From Thiothrix caldifontis (GTDB lineage: Bacteria > Pseudomonadota > Gammaproteobacteria > Thiotrichales > Thiotrichaceae): a DNA stretch of 64,000 nt. The stretch lies in the NCBI RefSeq assembly GCF_900107695.1, contig NZ_FNQP01000004.1, forward strand, positions 1 to 64,000, given 5' to 3'. Made by a program: the position numbers and the translations under genes. The notes below the pieces were generated by a model. The model had not been told where the DNA came from. It ran no database searches and saw only the letters and a list, made by a program, of their open reading frames with translations. Within the stretch, counting starts at the first letter, position 1. Every line of letters begins with the position of its first letter. Below are positions 9,719 through 19,010 of the stretch, in pieces.

Positions 9719-10310
9719 ACTAACGCTTTCCCCCTTACTTAGCGCGACGGCCTTGGCTTTGCTACTCACCGTCCACCCCGTCCAAGCTGATAACACCGCA
9801 ACCCCACTTGACCAAATTGCGGCAGTCGTCAACAGTGATGTCGTCATGATGAGCGAAGCCCAGCAACGCGCCCAAATCCTGCGCTCTTCCAGTCAAGCGG
9901 CGGCAAGCCTTGCAGCACCCGTCCTCCTGAAACAAGCAGTCGACAACCTGATCCTTGAAAAACTGCAAATTCAGCAAGCCGATGCGGCTGGTATCCAGAT
10001 CGATGATGTCACCCTGAACAAAACCATTGCCGGTATCGCCCAACGTAACCAACTGAGTCTGCCCGCTTTTCAACAAGCTCTGCAACAAGAAGGCATCGAC
10101 TATGCAGAATTCCGCGAACAAACACGTCGCAAATTGATGGCAGACGCTTTACGTAAACGTGAAGTAGAACGTCGGGTACAAGCCACGTCCGCCGAAGCCG
10201 CTGGCACGCAAGCAGAGGAGCAATTTCAGGCATGGTTACAAGAATTGCGCAACGAAGCTTACGTGGAATACCGCATTCCGGTGGAACGTAGCGGCCTGAC
10301 GCTACAATAG
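9705..10310 (+). CDS. surA: SurA-like periplasmic chaperone lacking both parvulin PPIase domains
   Basis: About 200 residues with a signal peptide (MNKLTLSPLLSATALALLLTV... VQA). The SurA N-terminal chaperone domain follows: IAAVVNSDVV, then LILEKLQIQQADAAGIQIDD, AQRNQLSLPAFQQAL and YAEFREQTRRKL. It ends with a SurA-type C-terminal helix (QAWLQELRNEAYVEYRI). Typical SurA is about 430 residues with two parvulin domains between these parts; both are absent, with no frame disruption. The chaperone module alone is known to carry most SurA activity in E. coli. The start (9705 or 9711) overlaps the lptD stop, so the two are translationally coupled. Position between lptD and pdxA supports orthology to surA. 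Confidence 0.85.
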   Translation: MDMNKLTLSPLLSATALALLLTVHPVQADNTATPLDQIAAVVNSDVVMMSEAQQRAQILRSSSQAAASLAAPVLLKQAVDNLILEKLQIQQADAAGIQIDDVTLNKTIAGIAQRNQLSLPAFQQALQQEGIDYAEFREQTRRKLMADALRKREVERRVQATSAEAAGTQAEEQFQAWLQELRNEAYVEYRIPVERSGLTLQ

Positions 10311-10319
10311 GCAAACACG

Positions 10320-11315
10320 ATGACAACCAACAAGCTACGTATCGCGATCACTGCTGGTGAACCGGCGGGCATCGGCCCTGACATTATTCTGACTCTCTTG
10401 CAACAACAGCAGTGGGCGGCTGATTTAATTGTCATTGCCGACCCGGCGGTATTACGCGAACGCGCTCAACAACTAGGAATTCAACTACGTCTACGCCCTT
10501 ATGCACCTGATGAAATACAACGCCCTTGCGTAGCGGGTGAGTGTTTCATTTTACCTGTTGCCTGTGCAGCACCTGTCACGACGGGTGTTCTCAATCCGGC
10601 GAATGCAGAGTACGTGCTGCAAACCCTGCGTCGGGCGGTCACGGGTTGTCTGACGGGCGAGTTTGCTGCAATGGTCACCGCTCCCTTACACAAAGGTGTG
10701 ATTAATGATGCAGGAATCCCCTTTACAGGACATACCGAGTTCTTAGCAGAACTGACTGATGCTGCGTTACCGGTCATGATGCTAACCGCTGGCACATTGC
10801 GGGTAGCATTGGCAACAACCCATGTTCCGCTGAGCATGGTGAGTTTCTTGATTACGCAAGCATTACTGGAAGAAGTACTAACTATCCTGCATCACGATTT
10901 GCAAACGCAATTCGGCATTGCCAACCCACATATTCTTGTTTGCGGCTTAAACCCTCATGCGGGTGAAGGCGGGCATTTAGGCATGGAAGAAATTGAAGTG
11001 ATCACGCCTGCCATCCAACGCTTGCAGCAACAAGGCATGAAATTGACCGGGCCATTACCGGCTGACACCTTATTCACTCCTCGGCACTTACAAGGAGCCG
11101 ATGCCGTACTCGCTATGTATCACGATCAAGGCTTACCGGTGCTCAAATACGCTGGTTTTGGGAAAGCTATCAATATTACCTTAGGATTGCCGATTATTCG
11201 CACCTCTGTCGATCATGGTACTGCACTGGATTTGGCAGGCACAGGCAAAGCTGAAACGGGCAGTTTACGTGAAGCCATTCAACTTGCTGTACAGTTAGGC
11301 ATGAGTCGGGCATAA
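10320..11315 (+). CDS. pdxA: 4-hydroxythreonine-4-phosphate dehydrogenase PdxA
   Basis: A 331-residue NAD-dependent enzyme of the DXP-dependent pyridoxal phosphate pathway, oxidising 4-phosphohydroxy-L-threonine. Family motifs are [11 protein letters not shown] near the N-terminus, GHTEFLAEL (first metal-binding His), [14 protein letters not shown] (second His) and [12 protein letters not shown] (third His), then [13 protein letters not shown]. It starts ten bases after surA, in the classical surA-pdxA order. The rsmA and apaG genes that often follow are not present; the stop codon abuts a hairpin. Confidence 0.97.
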   Translation: MTTNKLRIAITAGEPAGIGPDIILTLLQQQQWAADLIVIADPAVLRERAQQLGIQLRLRPYAPDEIQRPCVAGECFILPVACAAPVTTGVLNPANAEYVLQTLRRAVTGCLTGEFAAMVTAPLHKGVINDAGIPFTGHTEFLAELTDAALPVMMLTAGTLRVALATTHVPLSMVSFLITQALLEEVLTILHHDLQTQFGIANPHILVCGLNPHAGEGGHLGMEEIEVITPAIQRLQQQGMKLTGPLPADTLFTPRHLQGADAVLAMYHDQGLPVLKYAGFGKAINITLGLPIIRTSVDHGTALDLAGTGKAETGSLREAIQLAVQLGMSRA

Positions 11316-11489
11316 AAAAGGGCATCCCGAAGGATGCCCAACCGCTAGGAGGATATAACCATCACCTGTTTAAGACATAAAGTGCTGCTTATATCATTCT
11401 GACGAGGTAACTAGTTGGTCGCTATTGAAGGAATATTGGTTCATAATAATATTCATATATTTTAATGATTAGAATATAACTAAATACTA
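11312..11489 (-). ncRNA. Candidate small RNA on the minus strand
   Basis: A minus-strand unit in the 223-base gap between pdxA and the next gene. It has a perfect -35 box TTGACA (11524-11519), 17 bases, a weak -10 TGATAT (11501-11496), and then about 180 bases ending in a strong intrinsic terminator (11314-11339). The transcript would contain UCCUCCUAG next to the terminator, complementary to Shine-Dalgarno sequences. A 20-codon ORF inside (11394-11456) has no ribosome binding site. Everything here is prediction from signals. Alternatively, the hairpin only stops read-through from holA. Confidence 0.4.
11314..11339 (-). terminator. Intrinsic terminator facing minus-strand transcription
   Basis: A perfect eight-base-pair stem (GGGCATCC 11320-11327, GGATGCCC 11332-11339) with a CGAA loop. 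On the minus strand it is followed by six T (the A-run 11314-11319 on the plus strand); on the plus strand there is no T-tract. It therefore terminates minus-strand transcripts, although the nearest annotated gene to its left, pdxA, is on the plus strand and ends inside the A-run. Confidence 0.75.
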
Positions 11490-11538
11490 ATACACATATC
11501 ACAACAAAGCAAGGTAATTGTCAAGAGGTTTTTATTGA

Positions 11539-11949
11539 ATGTCCAACAAACAACAACTTGTTATCGTTATCGCCCTACTCTGTGGGTTAGTTTTACTCTG
11601 GTTTCTCAAGCAAGACCCCGCTTTAAACCATCTCAATACTGCTCTGAAAAGCGACACGGTTTTACAAACCTACCCTTATACGTTCCGTACCATCAAAATT
11701 GAAAACGGTGTTGCCACCCTTACTAGCCCACGCTCGCCACAAGTCTCAGTATTGCAATTCTTGCAGATAGTCAAACCGCATCTGGATACCGACAACCCTG
11801 ATAGCCCAACAATGATTGCTGCACAAAAAGAACTGGCACAAGTACAGGAAAAAGCAGCCGAAATTGCCAAAGCACAACCCGGAATCAAAGACGTTGAATG
11901 GGAAATTGACCGGAGTTGGTATGCCAGTCACGGAGTGACCGTGGAATGA
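11539..11949 (+). CDS. Membrane-anchored protein of unknown function
   Basis: A 136-residue protein with one N-terminal transmembrane helix or uncleaved signal (LVIVIALLCGLVLLWFL, residues 7-23). A periplasmic part follows with an alpha/beta pattern (YTFRTIKIENGVATLTSPRSP) and a helical Ala/Gln/Lys-rich segment (about 95-120). I do not recognise the family. The RTIKIENGVATLTSP stretch is vaguely reminiscent of BON-type domains, but the match is too weak to call. It is convergent with holA, whose stop codon is eleven bases away. Confidence 0.7.
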   Translation: MSNKQQLVIVIALLCGLVLLWFLKQDPALNHLNTALKSDTVLQTYPYTFRTIKIENGVATLTSPRSPQVSVLQFLQIVKPHLDTDNPDSPTMIAAQKELAQVQEKAAEIAKAQPGIKDVEWEIDRSWYASHGVTVE

Positions 11950-11959
11950 TACCCCCGTA

Positions 11960-12988
11960 TCAGACTGATAATTCCCGCCCCCCTAACAATAAAGCGAATT
12001 CCAGCATTTCATCCCACAGCCGTTGCGGGTGACGCGATACATCTTGTCCTACCCCTTTGCTATGCTGGTCTAGTCGCGCAGCCAGTGCAAACAAACGCTG
12101 CCAATCTGCGGCTAACATGCGCCGCAATGCCGTTTGAAATAAGCCTTGGCGAGCTTTAGGCATTCGCAGCAACAAGGCTTGGTTAGAGACATTATTGCGG
12201 ATGTTTTCACACCCCGCATAAAGCTGGCGAAGTAGATCGGCTAACGCCCAAACCAATAACGGGGTTGCGGTATCCTCTTCCTGCAATACCAACATAATAT
12301 GACGAATGCGGCGGGCATCTTCGGAAAGTATTGCCTCAGCAAGATCAAATACGCTAAACCGAGAGTTGTCTTCCACGACTGCCATGATGCTCGCAGCTGT
12401 CATGGGGCGGCTACCGTAAAGTAACACCAGCTTGCCAATTTCCTGCACTGCCGCTAATAAATTACCTTCTACCCGTTCGGTCAGATAACGTACCGCTTCA
12501 TTATCGGGCTGCAATCCAGCCTGCTTCATACGCCGGGCGATCCACGCTAAGGTTTGTGCAGGGGATAAATCCCACACTTGCACACTCACCCCCAATTGCT
12601 CAACTTTTTTGACCCATGCGGTACTTTTACACGCTTTATCTAAGCGTCCGGTCTGAAGCAGCAGTACTCTGTCAGCGGGCAGGTAATCAAGGTAATGCTG
12701 TAAGGCTTTAGTACCTGACTGTCCTGCTTTACAGGTAGACATCCGCACATCCAGCAATTTTTTATCCGCAAACAATGACAGCGCTCCTGCGGCATCGTAT
12801 AACGTTCCCCAATCAAATTGCGCATCCACCATCAGCACATCTCGTTCACTAAATCCTCTTCCTGCCGCCGCTTTACGGATAGCATCAGCGGTTTCCATCA
12901 CTTGCAGCGGTTCATCCCCGCTAATCAAGTAAACGGGGGCTAGCGTATGGCGAAGATGATCTTCAATCTGTTCAGCGCGAACTTGCAT
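11960..12988 (-). CDS. holA: DNA polymerase III subunit delta (HolA)
   Basis: A 342-residue clamp-loader subunit that opens the beta sliding clamp. It shows the family N-terminus (LAPVYLISGDEPLQVMETADAIR), FSERDVLMVDAQFDW, LFADKKLLDVRM and the central VEGNLLAAVQEIGKL and NSRFSVFDLAEAIL segments. It has an AAA+-like fold without a functional Walker A, as expected for delta. It is divergent from the peptidoglycan-binding gene across 118 bases. The usual neighbour lptE is not next to it here. Confidence 0.95.
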   Translation of the reverse strand: MQVRAEQIEDHLRHTLAPVYLISGDEPLQVMETADAIRKAAAGRGFSERDVLMVDAQFDWGTLYDAAGALSLFADKKLLDVRMSTCKAGQSGTKALQHYLDYLPADRVLLLQTGRLDKACKSTAWVKKVEQLGVSVQVWDLSPAQTLAWIARRMKQAGLQPDNEAVRYLTERVEGNLLAAVQEIGKLVLLYGSRPMTAASIMAVVEDNSRFSVFDLAEAILSEDARRIRHIMLVLQEEDTATPLLVWALADLLRQLYAGCENIRNNVSNQALLLRMPKARQGLFQTALRRMLAADWQRLFALAARLDQHSKGVGQDVSRHPQRLWDEMLEFALLLGGRELSV

Positions 12989-13106
12989 AGGTATTATTCA
13001 ATAGAGTCAAAAGAAAAATACTAGCATATTAGGCTTTTTAGGTGATTTTTGTTTAGAATCGCCGCTTAAATTAACCCAAGTGCTTGCTCACACACAAACT
13101 AAACCC

Positions 13107-14027
13107 ATGAAAATCACTTATTGTTCTCATTTTTTGGCGGTATTGACCTTGTCAGTGGGTCTCATCACGCAGACAGCCGCAGCCCAAACAGATGCTGTCT
13201 GCCAGTCACAAGTATTGTCACCGGCGCAATTTCGCCCTAGCAGTGAAAATGTCATCGTTCACGAACCCAGTACCCGCTACACTACTACCCCCCTCCAGAT
13301 GGGCTATGGAGAAAGCAAAGTAAAAGTAGCGGACGCTTACCTAGAATACACCATCATTCCCGCTAAATTCGGTGAAGTCACCGAAACTATTGAAGTTGAA
13401 CGTGAACGGGTTGAAATTGAAACGCTACCTGCCACTTACCGCACTGAAACCAAGCGCCTCAAAATAAAAGAGGCCACCAAGCGTTGGAACCCTAACTGCC
13501 CAGCTTTCTTAGCTGAACAAGGTAATTTACCGGAAAATTGCTTGCTAGAAGTCCCTGCGGAATACACTAATGTTACCCGCGAGGTCATTGATACACCTGC
13601 TCGCACGGTTAAAAAAGTTATTCCTGCACGTACCGAAACCATCACCCGTAAAGTCTTGTTAGAACCAGCAAAAATTGTGCGTAAGGAAATTCCTGCTGTT
13701 TACACGACCATAAAAATTGCGCGGGTCGAACAGCCTGCCAAAATCACCACATCCCAACAAACCGCCAAAACACAAAGCATTCCGATACAGCAAACTCTGC
13801 GCCCAGAGCGCCTAGTCACTATGCCTGCACTCTGTGAGGCAGCAATTTCCCCAGAAACCATCCAACGCTTACAAACCTCTCTGCAACAACGGGGGTATTA
13901 CCCAGAAACTCCCGATGGAGAACTCGGCACTAAAACCCGTACAGCACTGACGCGCTTTCAGGAAGATAACAATCTTGCCAGCGGTGCTATCACCCTAGAG
14001 ACACTGCAAAAATTGCAGCTTCAATAG
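13107..14027 (+). CDS. Secreted peptidoglycan-binding protein with internal PAxYxT-type repeats
   Basis: About 306 residues with a signal peptide (KITYCSHFLAVLTLSVGLITQTAAAQ). The middle (residues about 50-230) contains a degenerate repeated unit built on PA(E/R/V)(Y/T)xxxT(R/I)xVxxxPA, rich in Thr, Val, Glu and Arg and probably beta-structured. The C-terminus (about 245-306) is a PG_binding_1 domain (ETIQRLQTSLQQRGYYPETPDGELGTKTRTALTRFQ). Four cysteines could form disulfides. Probably a periplasmic or envelope protein tethered to murein. The ATG at 13107 is preferred to 13080 because it starts the signal peptide. Confidence 0.8.
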   Translation: MKITYCSHFLAVLTLSVGLITQTAAAQTDAVCQSQVLSPAQFRPSSENVIVHEPSTRYTTTPLQMGYGESKVKVADAYLEYTIIPAKFGEVTETIEVERERVEIETLPATYRTETKRLKIKEATKRWNPNCPAFLAEQGNLPENCLLEVPAEYTNVTREVIDTPARTVKKVIPARTETITRKVLLEPAKIVRKEIPAVYTTIKIARVEQPAKITTSQQTAKTQSIPIQQTLRPERLVTMPALCEAAISPETIQRLQTSLQQRGYYPETPDGELGTKTRTALTRFQEDNNLASGAITLETLQKLQLQ

Positions 14028-14091
14028 AGACTTGCGCGAGTTTCCTGCTAAACTGTGGCGAATTTAAAAATACTAGAATCAAGGAGTCATC

Positions 14092-15603
14092 ATGTCAGAA
14101 CAGAGCGGAATCCTGATCGGCAAAGGCGAACATCAGGTTTTCCTGAATCCGCGTTTTGCTAACCGCCATGGCCTTATTGCAGGTGCTACTGGCACGGGTA
14201 AAACCATTTCCCTGCAAGTGTTAGCGGAAGGATTCTCACGAATTGGTGTACCTGTCTTCATGGCGGACGTAAAAGGTGATCTGACCGGTATCAGCACCCC
14301 CGGCAAACCTCACCCTAAAGTAGACGAGCGTGTTGCCAAGATCGGCATCGACAATTTCCAGTTTGAAGGTTGCCCGACGGTTATCTGGGATTTATCCGGC
14401 GAACGCGGGCATCCAGTGCGTGCCACCATTTCTGACATGGGCCCACTACTGCTGGCACGTCTGCTTGATCTGAATGATACTCAGGAAGGCGTGTTGAATA
14501 TTGCGTTTAAGTTTGCGGATGATCAAGGCATGTTATTGCTTGATCTCAAAGACTTACGCTCGATACTTCAATACCTAGGTGAAAATAGCAGAGAATTTAG
14601 CAATGCTTACGGCAATGTCAGCTCCGCTTCTATCGGTGCGATTCAACGGCAATTGCTGGTATTGGAACAACAAGGTGCTGACCAGTTTTTCGGTGAACCA
14701 GCACTGGATTTATGGGACTTCATGCGCACCGGTACAGGTGGCTATGGTAACGTCAACATTCTCGCCGCAGACCGCCTGATCAATACCCCGCGCCTGTATT
14801 CTACTTTCCTGCTGTGGCTGCTCTCTGAACTGTTTGAAGATCTACCTGAAGTCGGCGACCTCGATAAACCTCGCCTCGTCTTTTTCTTTGACGAAGCCCA
14901 TTTATTATTCAATGGCGCACCTAAAGCCTTGGTGGAAAAAGTTGAACAAGTCGTCAAATTGATTCGTTCCAAAGGCGTTGGTATTTACTTCATCACCCAA
15001 ACCCCGCTGGATGTACCCGAATCCGTGTTGGGGCAACTCGGCAACCGCATTCAACACGCCTTACGTGCCTTTACACCGCGTGATCAAAAAGCCGTGCGTA
15101 CCGCTGCCGAAACCTTCCGGCAAAACCCTACGATCAATACTGCTGAAACCATCATGCACATGGGCGTGGGTGAAGCGTTAGTATCGGTACTCGATGACAA
15201 GGGTACGCCGACTATTGTACAACACACCTTAATTCGCCCCCCACAATCACGTATTGGTCCACTCACTGACGCTGAACGCGCCGAACTGTTACGCACCAGC
15301 CCCTTTGCAGGTCGTTACGATACGACAATTGACCGCGAATCGGCTTACGAGATGCTACAAAAACGTGCGGAAACCGCTGCTGAGGAAGCTGCGGCTATGG
15401 AAGCAGAAGCTGCCGCACAAAAAGCCGCTCGCCGCACTAGCAGTTCCAGTCGACGTGCTAACCCAGAACCTGAAAGCTTACTCGGCGGGCTTGGAGAAGC
15501 GTTCGTGAAAAATGCGGTGAAAGCGGCTACTTCCAGCGCAGGGCGACGCATAGGAACGCAAATCGTGCGCGGTCTACTCGGCTCCTTGTTTAAAGGGCGC
15601 TGA
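14092..15603 (+). CDS. yjgR: HerA-like ATPase of the YjgR/DUF853 family
   Basis: A 503-residue P-loop ATPase with Walker A GATGTGKT (about residue 33), Walker B-like LVFFFDEAHLLF, and the family segments ADVKGDLTGIS, MGPLLLARLLDLNDTQ and YFITQTPLDVPESVLGQLGNR. DUF853 proteins belong to the HerA/FtsK branch; E. coli YjgR is not functionally characterised. The C-terminal 90 residues are Ala/Glu-rich then Ser/Arg-rich, and end in a small helical tail (SLLGGLGEAFVKNAVKAATSSAG). It stands alone, 64 bases after the previous gene. Confidence 0.93.
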   Translation: MSEQSGILIGKGEHQVFLNPRFANRHGLIAGATGTGKTISLQVLAEGFSRIGVPVFMADVKGDLTGISTPGKPHPKVDERVAKIGIDNFQFEGCPTVIWDLSGERGHPVRATISDMGPLLLARLLDLNDTQEGVLNIAFKFADDQGMLLLDLKDLRSILQYLGENSREFSNAYGNVSSASIGAIQRQLLVLEQQGADQFFGEPALDLWDFMRTGTGGYGNVNILAADRLINTPRLYSTFLLWLLSELFEDLPEVGDLDKPRLVFFFDEAHLLFNGAPKALVEKVEQVVKLIRSKGVGIYFITQTPLDVPESVLGQLGNRIQHALRAFTPRDQKAVRTAAETFRQNPTINTAETIMHMGVGEALVSVLDDKGTPTIVQHTLIRPPQSRIGPLTDAERAELLRTSPFAGRYDTTIDRESAYEMLQKRAETAAEEAAAMEAEAAAQKAARRTSSSSRRANPEPESLLGGLGEAFVKNAVKAATSSAGRRIGTQIVRGLLGSLFKGR

Positions 15604-15712
15604 GTAATCGTAGGTAAAACGCTGGCATTTTCACACCGGATTGCTGCATATCGGCACATTTCGGTGTAGAATGCCGTACTTTTACGGTATTTGAGAGCAA
15701 AGGCAGATTCTA

Positions 15713-16186
15713 ATGGCAAGCATTCTTCTGCTCAATGGGCCAAACTTAAACCTGCTAGGCAAACGTGAACCAGGACACTATGGCAGCATGAGCTTGCCCG
15801 ATATTGAAGCACGCCTAACTGCACTGGCTCATCAGCAACAACAAACCTTGCTGTGCTACCAACATAATGCTGAAGGGGCTTTGGTTGACCGTATTCACCA
15901 AGCATTGGATGAACAGATTGATTTCATTCTAATCAACCCCGGCGCTTACACCCATACCAGCATAGCCCTACGGGATGCCTTGCTGGGTGTTGCCATTCCC
16001 TTTATCGAAATACACTTATCCAATGTGCATCGCCGTGAACCTTTTCGCCATCACTCTTATCTGTCTGATATAGCCGAAGGCGTCATTTTAGGTTTGGGTA
16101 CATTGGGCTATGAACTCGCACTGTATGCCGCTATACAGAAACTCAACAAACACGACAGAGCATTAACCCATGATGGACGTTCGTAA
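15713..16186 (+). CDS. aroQ: 3-dehydroquinate dehydratase, type II (AroQ)
   Basis: A 157-residue dodecameric enzyme of the shikimate pathway. The active-site loop [17 protein letters not shown] (with Arg and catalytic Tyr), [16 protein letters not shown] and [17 protein letters not shown] are all present. It is the first gene of the aroQ-accB-accC-prmA run, an order common in gammaproteobacteria. A TAGAAT -10-like box lies about 50 bases upstream. Its last 14 bases overlap accB. Confidence 0.97.
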   Translation: MASILLLNGPNLNLLGKREPGHYGSMSLPDIEARLTALAHQQQQTLLCYQHNAEGALVDRIHQALDEQIDFILINPGAYTHTSIALRDALLGVAIPFIEIHLSNVHRREPFRHHSYLSDIAEGVILGLGTLGYELALYAAIQKLNKHDRALTHDGRS

Positions 16187-16640
16187 AATACAAAAACTAA
16201 TCAGCTTGCTGGAAGGCAGCGATGTCGCCGAAATCGAAATCAAAGAAGGCGAAGACTCGGTACGCATCAGCCGTGTCAATTCTGGCATGACCTTAGCCAG
16301 TGCACCACTGCAACACTATGCACCACATCCAGCACCGATGATGACAGCACCGGTTGCTGCACCTGCACTGGCAGCGGCTGAACCTGTTGCTGCCTCAACA
16401 CCTTCAGGTCATGTTGTCGAATCACCAATGGTCGGTACGTTCTACCGAGCCTCTTCACCAACGGCCAAAGCCTTTGCCGAAGTCGGGCAAAGTGTGAAAG
16501 TCGGTGACACTTTGTGCATTATCGAAGCCATGAAAATGCTTAACCAGATTCAATCCGACGCATCTGGTGTCATCAAAGCCATTCTGGTTGAGAATGAACA
16601 ACCTGTCGAATTCGGGCAGCCGCTGTTCATCATTGAATAA
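16173..16640 (+). CDS. accB: Biotin carboxyl carrier protein of acetyl-CoA carboxylase (AccB)
   Basis: 155 residues. The N-terminus [32 protein letters not shown] matches the E. coli AccB start, so the second ATG of ATGATG is chosen. An Ala/Pro-rich linker (about 45-85) follows, then the biotinyl domain with the biotinylated Lys in EAMKMLNQI. It carries carboxybiotin between AccC and AccAD in fatty acid synthesis. It overlaps aroQ by 14 bases and is followed by accC. Confidence 0.97.
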   Translation: MDVRKIQKLISLLEGSDVAEIEIKEGEDSVRISRVNSGMTLASAPLQHYAPHPAPMMTAPVAAPALAAAEPVAASTPSGHVVESPMVGTFYRASSPTAKAFAEVGQSVKVGDTLCIIEAMKMLNQIQSDASGVIKAILVENEQPVEFGQPLFIIE

Positions 16641-16675
16641 TCGTTGCGATTGGCTAACACCTTCGAGGTGACAAC

Positions 16676-18022
16676 ATGTTAAATAAAGTACTAATCGCAA
16701 ACCGGGGCGAAATCGCTCTGCGTATTTTGCGTGCCTGCCGTGAACTTGGCATAAAAACCGTGGCGGTACATTCCACTGCTGACCGCGACCTTAAACACGT
16801 GCGTTTAGCAGATGAATCGGTGTGCATTGGCCCGCCGCGCTCTATTGATAGCTACCTAAATGTCCCTGCCATCATCAGTGCAGCAGAAGTGACCGGCGCC
16901 GATGCCATTCACCCCGGCTACGGCTTTTTGTCAGAAAATGCGGATTTTGCCGAACGGGTTGAATCCAGTGGTTTCATCTTCATCGGCCCTCGCGCTGAAA
17001 CCATCCGCTTGATGGGTGACAAAATTTCAGCGAAGGATGCCATGATTGCAGCAGGCGTCCCTTGCGTACCCGGCTCAGAAGGCGGCACACCCGAAGATCC
17101 CGAAGAAATTCTCAAAATGGGTACACGCATTGGCTATCCCCTGATTGTCAAAGCAACCGGCGGGGGTGGTGGACGCGGGATGCGTGTGGTGCACTCCGCT
17201 GACGAACTGGTAGCAGCCGTTACCCTCACTCGAGCCGAAGCCAAAGCAGCCTTTGGCAATGATGTAGTGTTCATGGAAAAATTCCTGCAACGCCCACGTC
17301 ACATCGAACTGCAAGTATTGGCGGATTCCCACGGCAACGCGATTCACCTGTGCGAGCGCGATTGCTCGATGCAACGCCGTAACCAAAAAGTAGTGGAAGA
17401 AGCCCCTGCCCCGTTCATTACCGAAGAACAACGCGCCCGCATTGGCAACCGTGTTGCCGAAGCTTGCCGCAAAATCGGCTACCGTGGCGCAGGTACGTTT
17501 GAGTTTCTGTACGAAGACGGCGAATTCTATTTCATCGAAATGAATACCCGCTTACAGGTCGAACACCCTGTTACCGAACTGATTACCGGTGTTGATCTGG
17601 TCAAACAGCAATTGCTGATTGCTTCCGGTGAAGTGCTTGCCTTGCGTCAGGAAGACATCAAACCGAATGGTCACGCCATTGAATGCCGTATCAATGCAGA
17701 AGATCCACAAACGTTTGCACCATCGCCCGGCAAAATCACCCGTTACCATGTACCGGGGGGCCTAGGTGTGCGCGTGGATTCGCATATTTACGCGGATTAC
17801 AGCGTGCCACCGTACTACGACTCCATGATCGGCAAGCTGATTGTCCACGGGCAAGACCGCGCAACCGCGATCAACCGGATGCACGGCGCACTCAGTGAAA
17901 TGGTCATCGAAGGCATTAAAACCAATATCCCGCTGCAAACCCGAATTATGGAAGATCCTGCTTTCCGCGCTGGTGGTGCTGATATTCACTACCTTGAAAA
18001 AATGTTGGGAATGCACCAATGA
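16676..18022 (+). CDS. accC: Biotin carboxylase subunit of acetyl-CoA carboxylase (AccC)
   Basis: A 448-residue ATP-grasp enzyme that carboxylates the biotin on AccB. It has the family start ([25 protein letters not shown]), the glycine-rich ATP loop [14 protein letters not shown], catalytic [14 protein letters not shown], and biotin carboxylase C-domain motifs ([12 protein letters not shown]). The length equals E. coli AccC (449). A GAGGTGACAAC ribosome site lies before the ATG; the stop overlaps the prmA start as ATGA. Confidence 0.98.
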   Translation: MLNKVLIANRGEIALRILRACRELGIKTVAVHSTADRDLKHVRLADESVCIGPPRSIDSYLNVPAIISAAEVTGADAIHPGYGFLSENADFAERVESSGFIFIGPRAETIRLMGDKISAKDAMIAAGVPCVPGSEGGTPEDPEEILKMGTRIGYPLIVKATGGGGGRGMRVVHSADELVAAVTLTRAEAKAAFGNDVVFMEKFLQRPRHIELQVLADSHGNAIHLCERDCSMQRRNQKVVEEAPAPFITEEQRARIGNRVAEACRKIGYRGAGTFEFLYEDGEFYFIEMNTRLQVEHPVTELITGVDLVKQQLLIASGEVLALRQEDIKPNGHAIECRINAEDPQTFAPSPGKITRYHVPGGLGVRVDSHIYADYSVPPYYDSMIGKLIVHGQDRATAINRMHGALSEMVIEGIKTNIPLQTRIMEDPAFRAGGADIHYLEKMLGMHQ

Positions 18023-18900
18023 GCTGGCAACAACTGCTTTGCCAAACGACGTCACAACATCAAGAAGCAGTTGTAGAGTCGATGGAAGCTGCTGATGCCG
18101 TTTCCATCACTTGGCAAGATGCAGAAGATGACCCCATCCTTGAACCACGCCCCGGCGAGATGCGCCTGTGGAACAATCTGGTTGTCACTGCGCTGTACAA
18201 TGAAGAAACTGATCTCAGTGCGCTACTCTTGTTGCTGGAAACACAAAAGAGCGCGTGGGATATTACATCGGTACAATTGGAAATTGTCGAGGATCAACCT
18301 TGGGAACGTGCTTGGATGGACAGTTTCCAGCCCATGTGCTTTGGAAAACGCCTATGGATTTACCCAAGCTGGTTTGAAATTCCCAATGATGACAGCGTGA
18401 AATTGCTTCTCGACCCAGGCCTTGCGTTTGGAACAGGCACACACCCCACCACCGCTCTCTGCCTAGAATGGCTGGATAGTCAGGACATGGTTGGCAAAGA
18501 AGTGTTGGATTACGGTTGTGGTTCTGGCGTGTTGGCCATTGCTGCGCTCAAACTAGGCGCAAAGCAGGCGGTTGGTACGGACATAGACCCGCAAGCTTTG
18601 CAAGCAACGCACGATAATGCCGAACGTAACAGCATTAATCCTGCACAATTACAGACTTGTTACCCGGAAAAACTCCCACAGCAAACGTGGGATATTGTTA
18701 TGGCGAATATCCTTGCAGGCCCTTTGGTAGAGCTTGCACCAGCATTGTTAAGCGTCTTACGCCCCGGTGGTCAATTAGTTCTCTCAGGCATTCTTGCTGA
18801 GCAGGCAGAGGCTATCAAAAGCGCTTACCAACCCAGCCTCACGGATTTTTCCATTGTACAAAAAGATGACTGGATTCGTGTCAGCGGTATTTACCGTTAA
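18019..18900 (+). CDS. prmA: Ribosomal protein L11 methyltransferase (PrmA)
   Basis: A 293-residue SAM-dependent enzyme that trimethylates ribosomal protein L11. The N-terminal substrate-recognition domain is followed by a class I methyltransferase domain with [36 protein letters not shown] (motif I), DIDPQAL and NILAGPL. It is translationally coupled to accC by an ATGA overlap, matching the conserved accBC-prmA arrangement. Confidence 0.97.
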   Translation: MSWQQLLCQTTSQHQEAVVESMEAADAVSITWQDAEDDPILEPRPGEMRLWNNLVVTALYNEETDLSALLLLLETQKSAWDITSVQLEIVEDQPWERAWMDSFQPMCFGKRLWIYPSWFEIPNDDSVKLLLDPGLAFGTGTHPTTALCLEWLDSQDMVGKEVLDYGCGSGVLAIAALKLGAKQAVGTDIDPQALQATHDNAERNSINPAQLQTCYPEKLPQQTWDIVMANILAGPLVELAPALLSVLRPGGQLVLSGILAEQAEAIKSAYQPSLTDFSIVQKDDWIRVSGIYR

Positions 18901-19010
18901 TCTGTACTTTTTGTGCAGCAGCAAACTAAATGTTACTTTTTAGCGCCTAAGCTAAGCATTTTTGCCCGATAACAACTAGAATAAAGCGATTATTCAAATG
19001 GCGCGGAGTC

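Noticed and set aside
11314-11339. Hairpin as the pdxA terminator
   Set aside because: No T-tract on the plus strand; the six-T tract is on the minus strand.
11394-11456. A 20-codon minus-strand frame within the candidate sRNA
   Set aside because: Lacks a ribosome binding site; kept only as a note in the sRNA entry.
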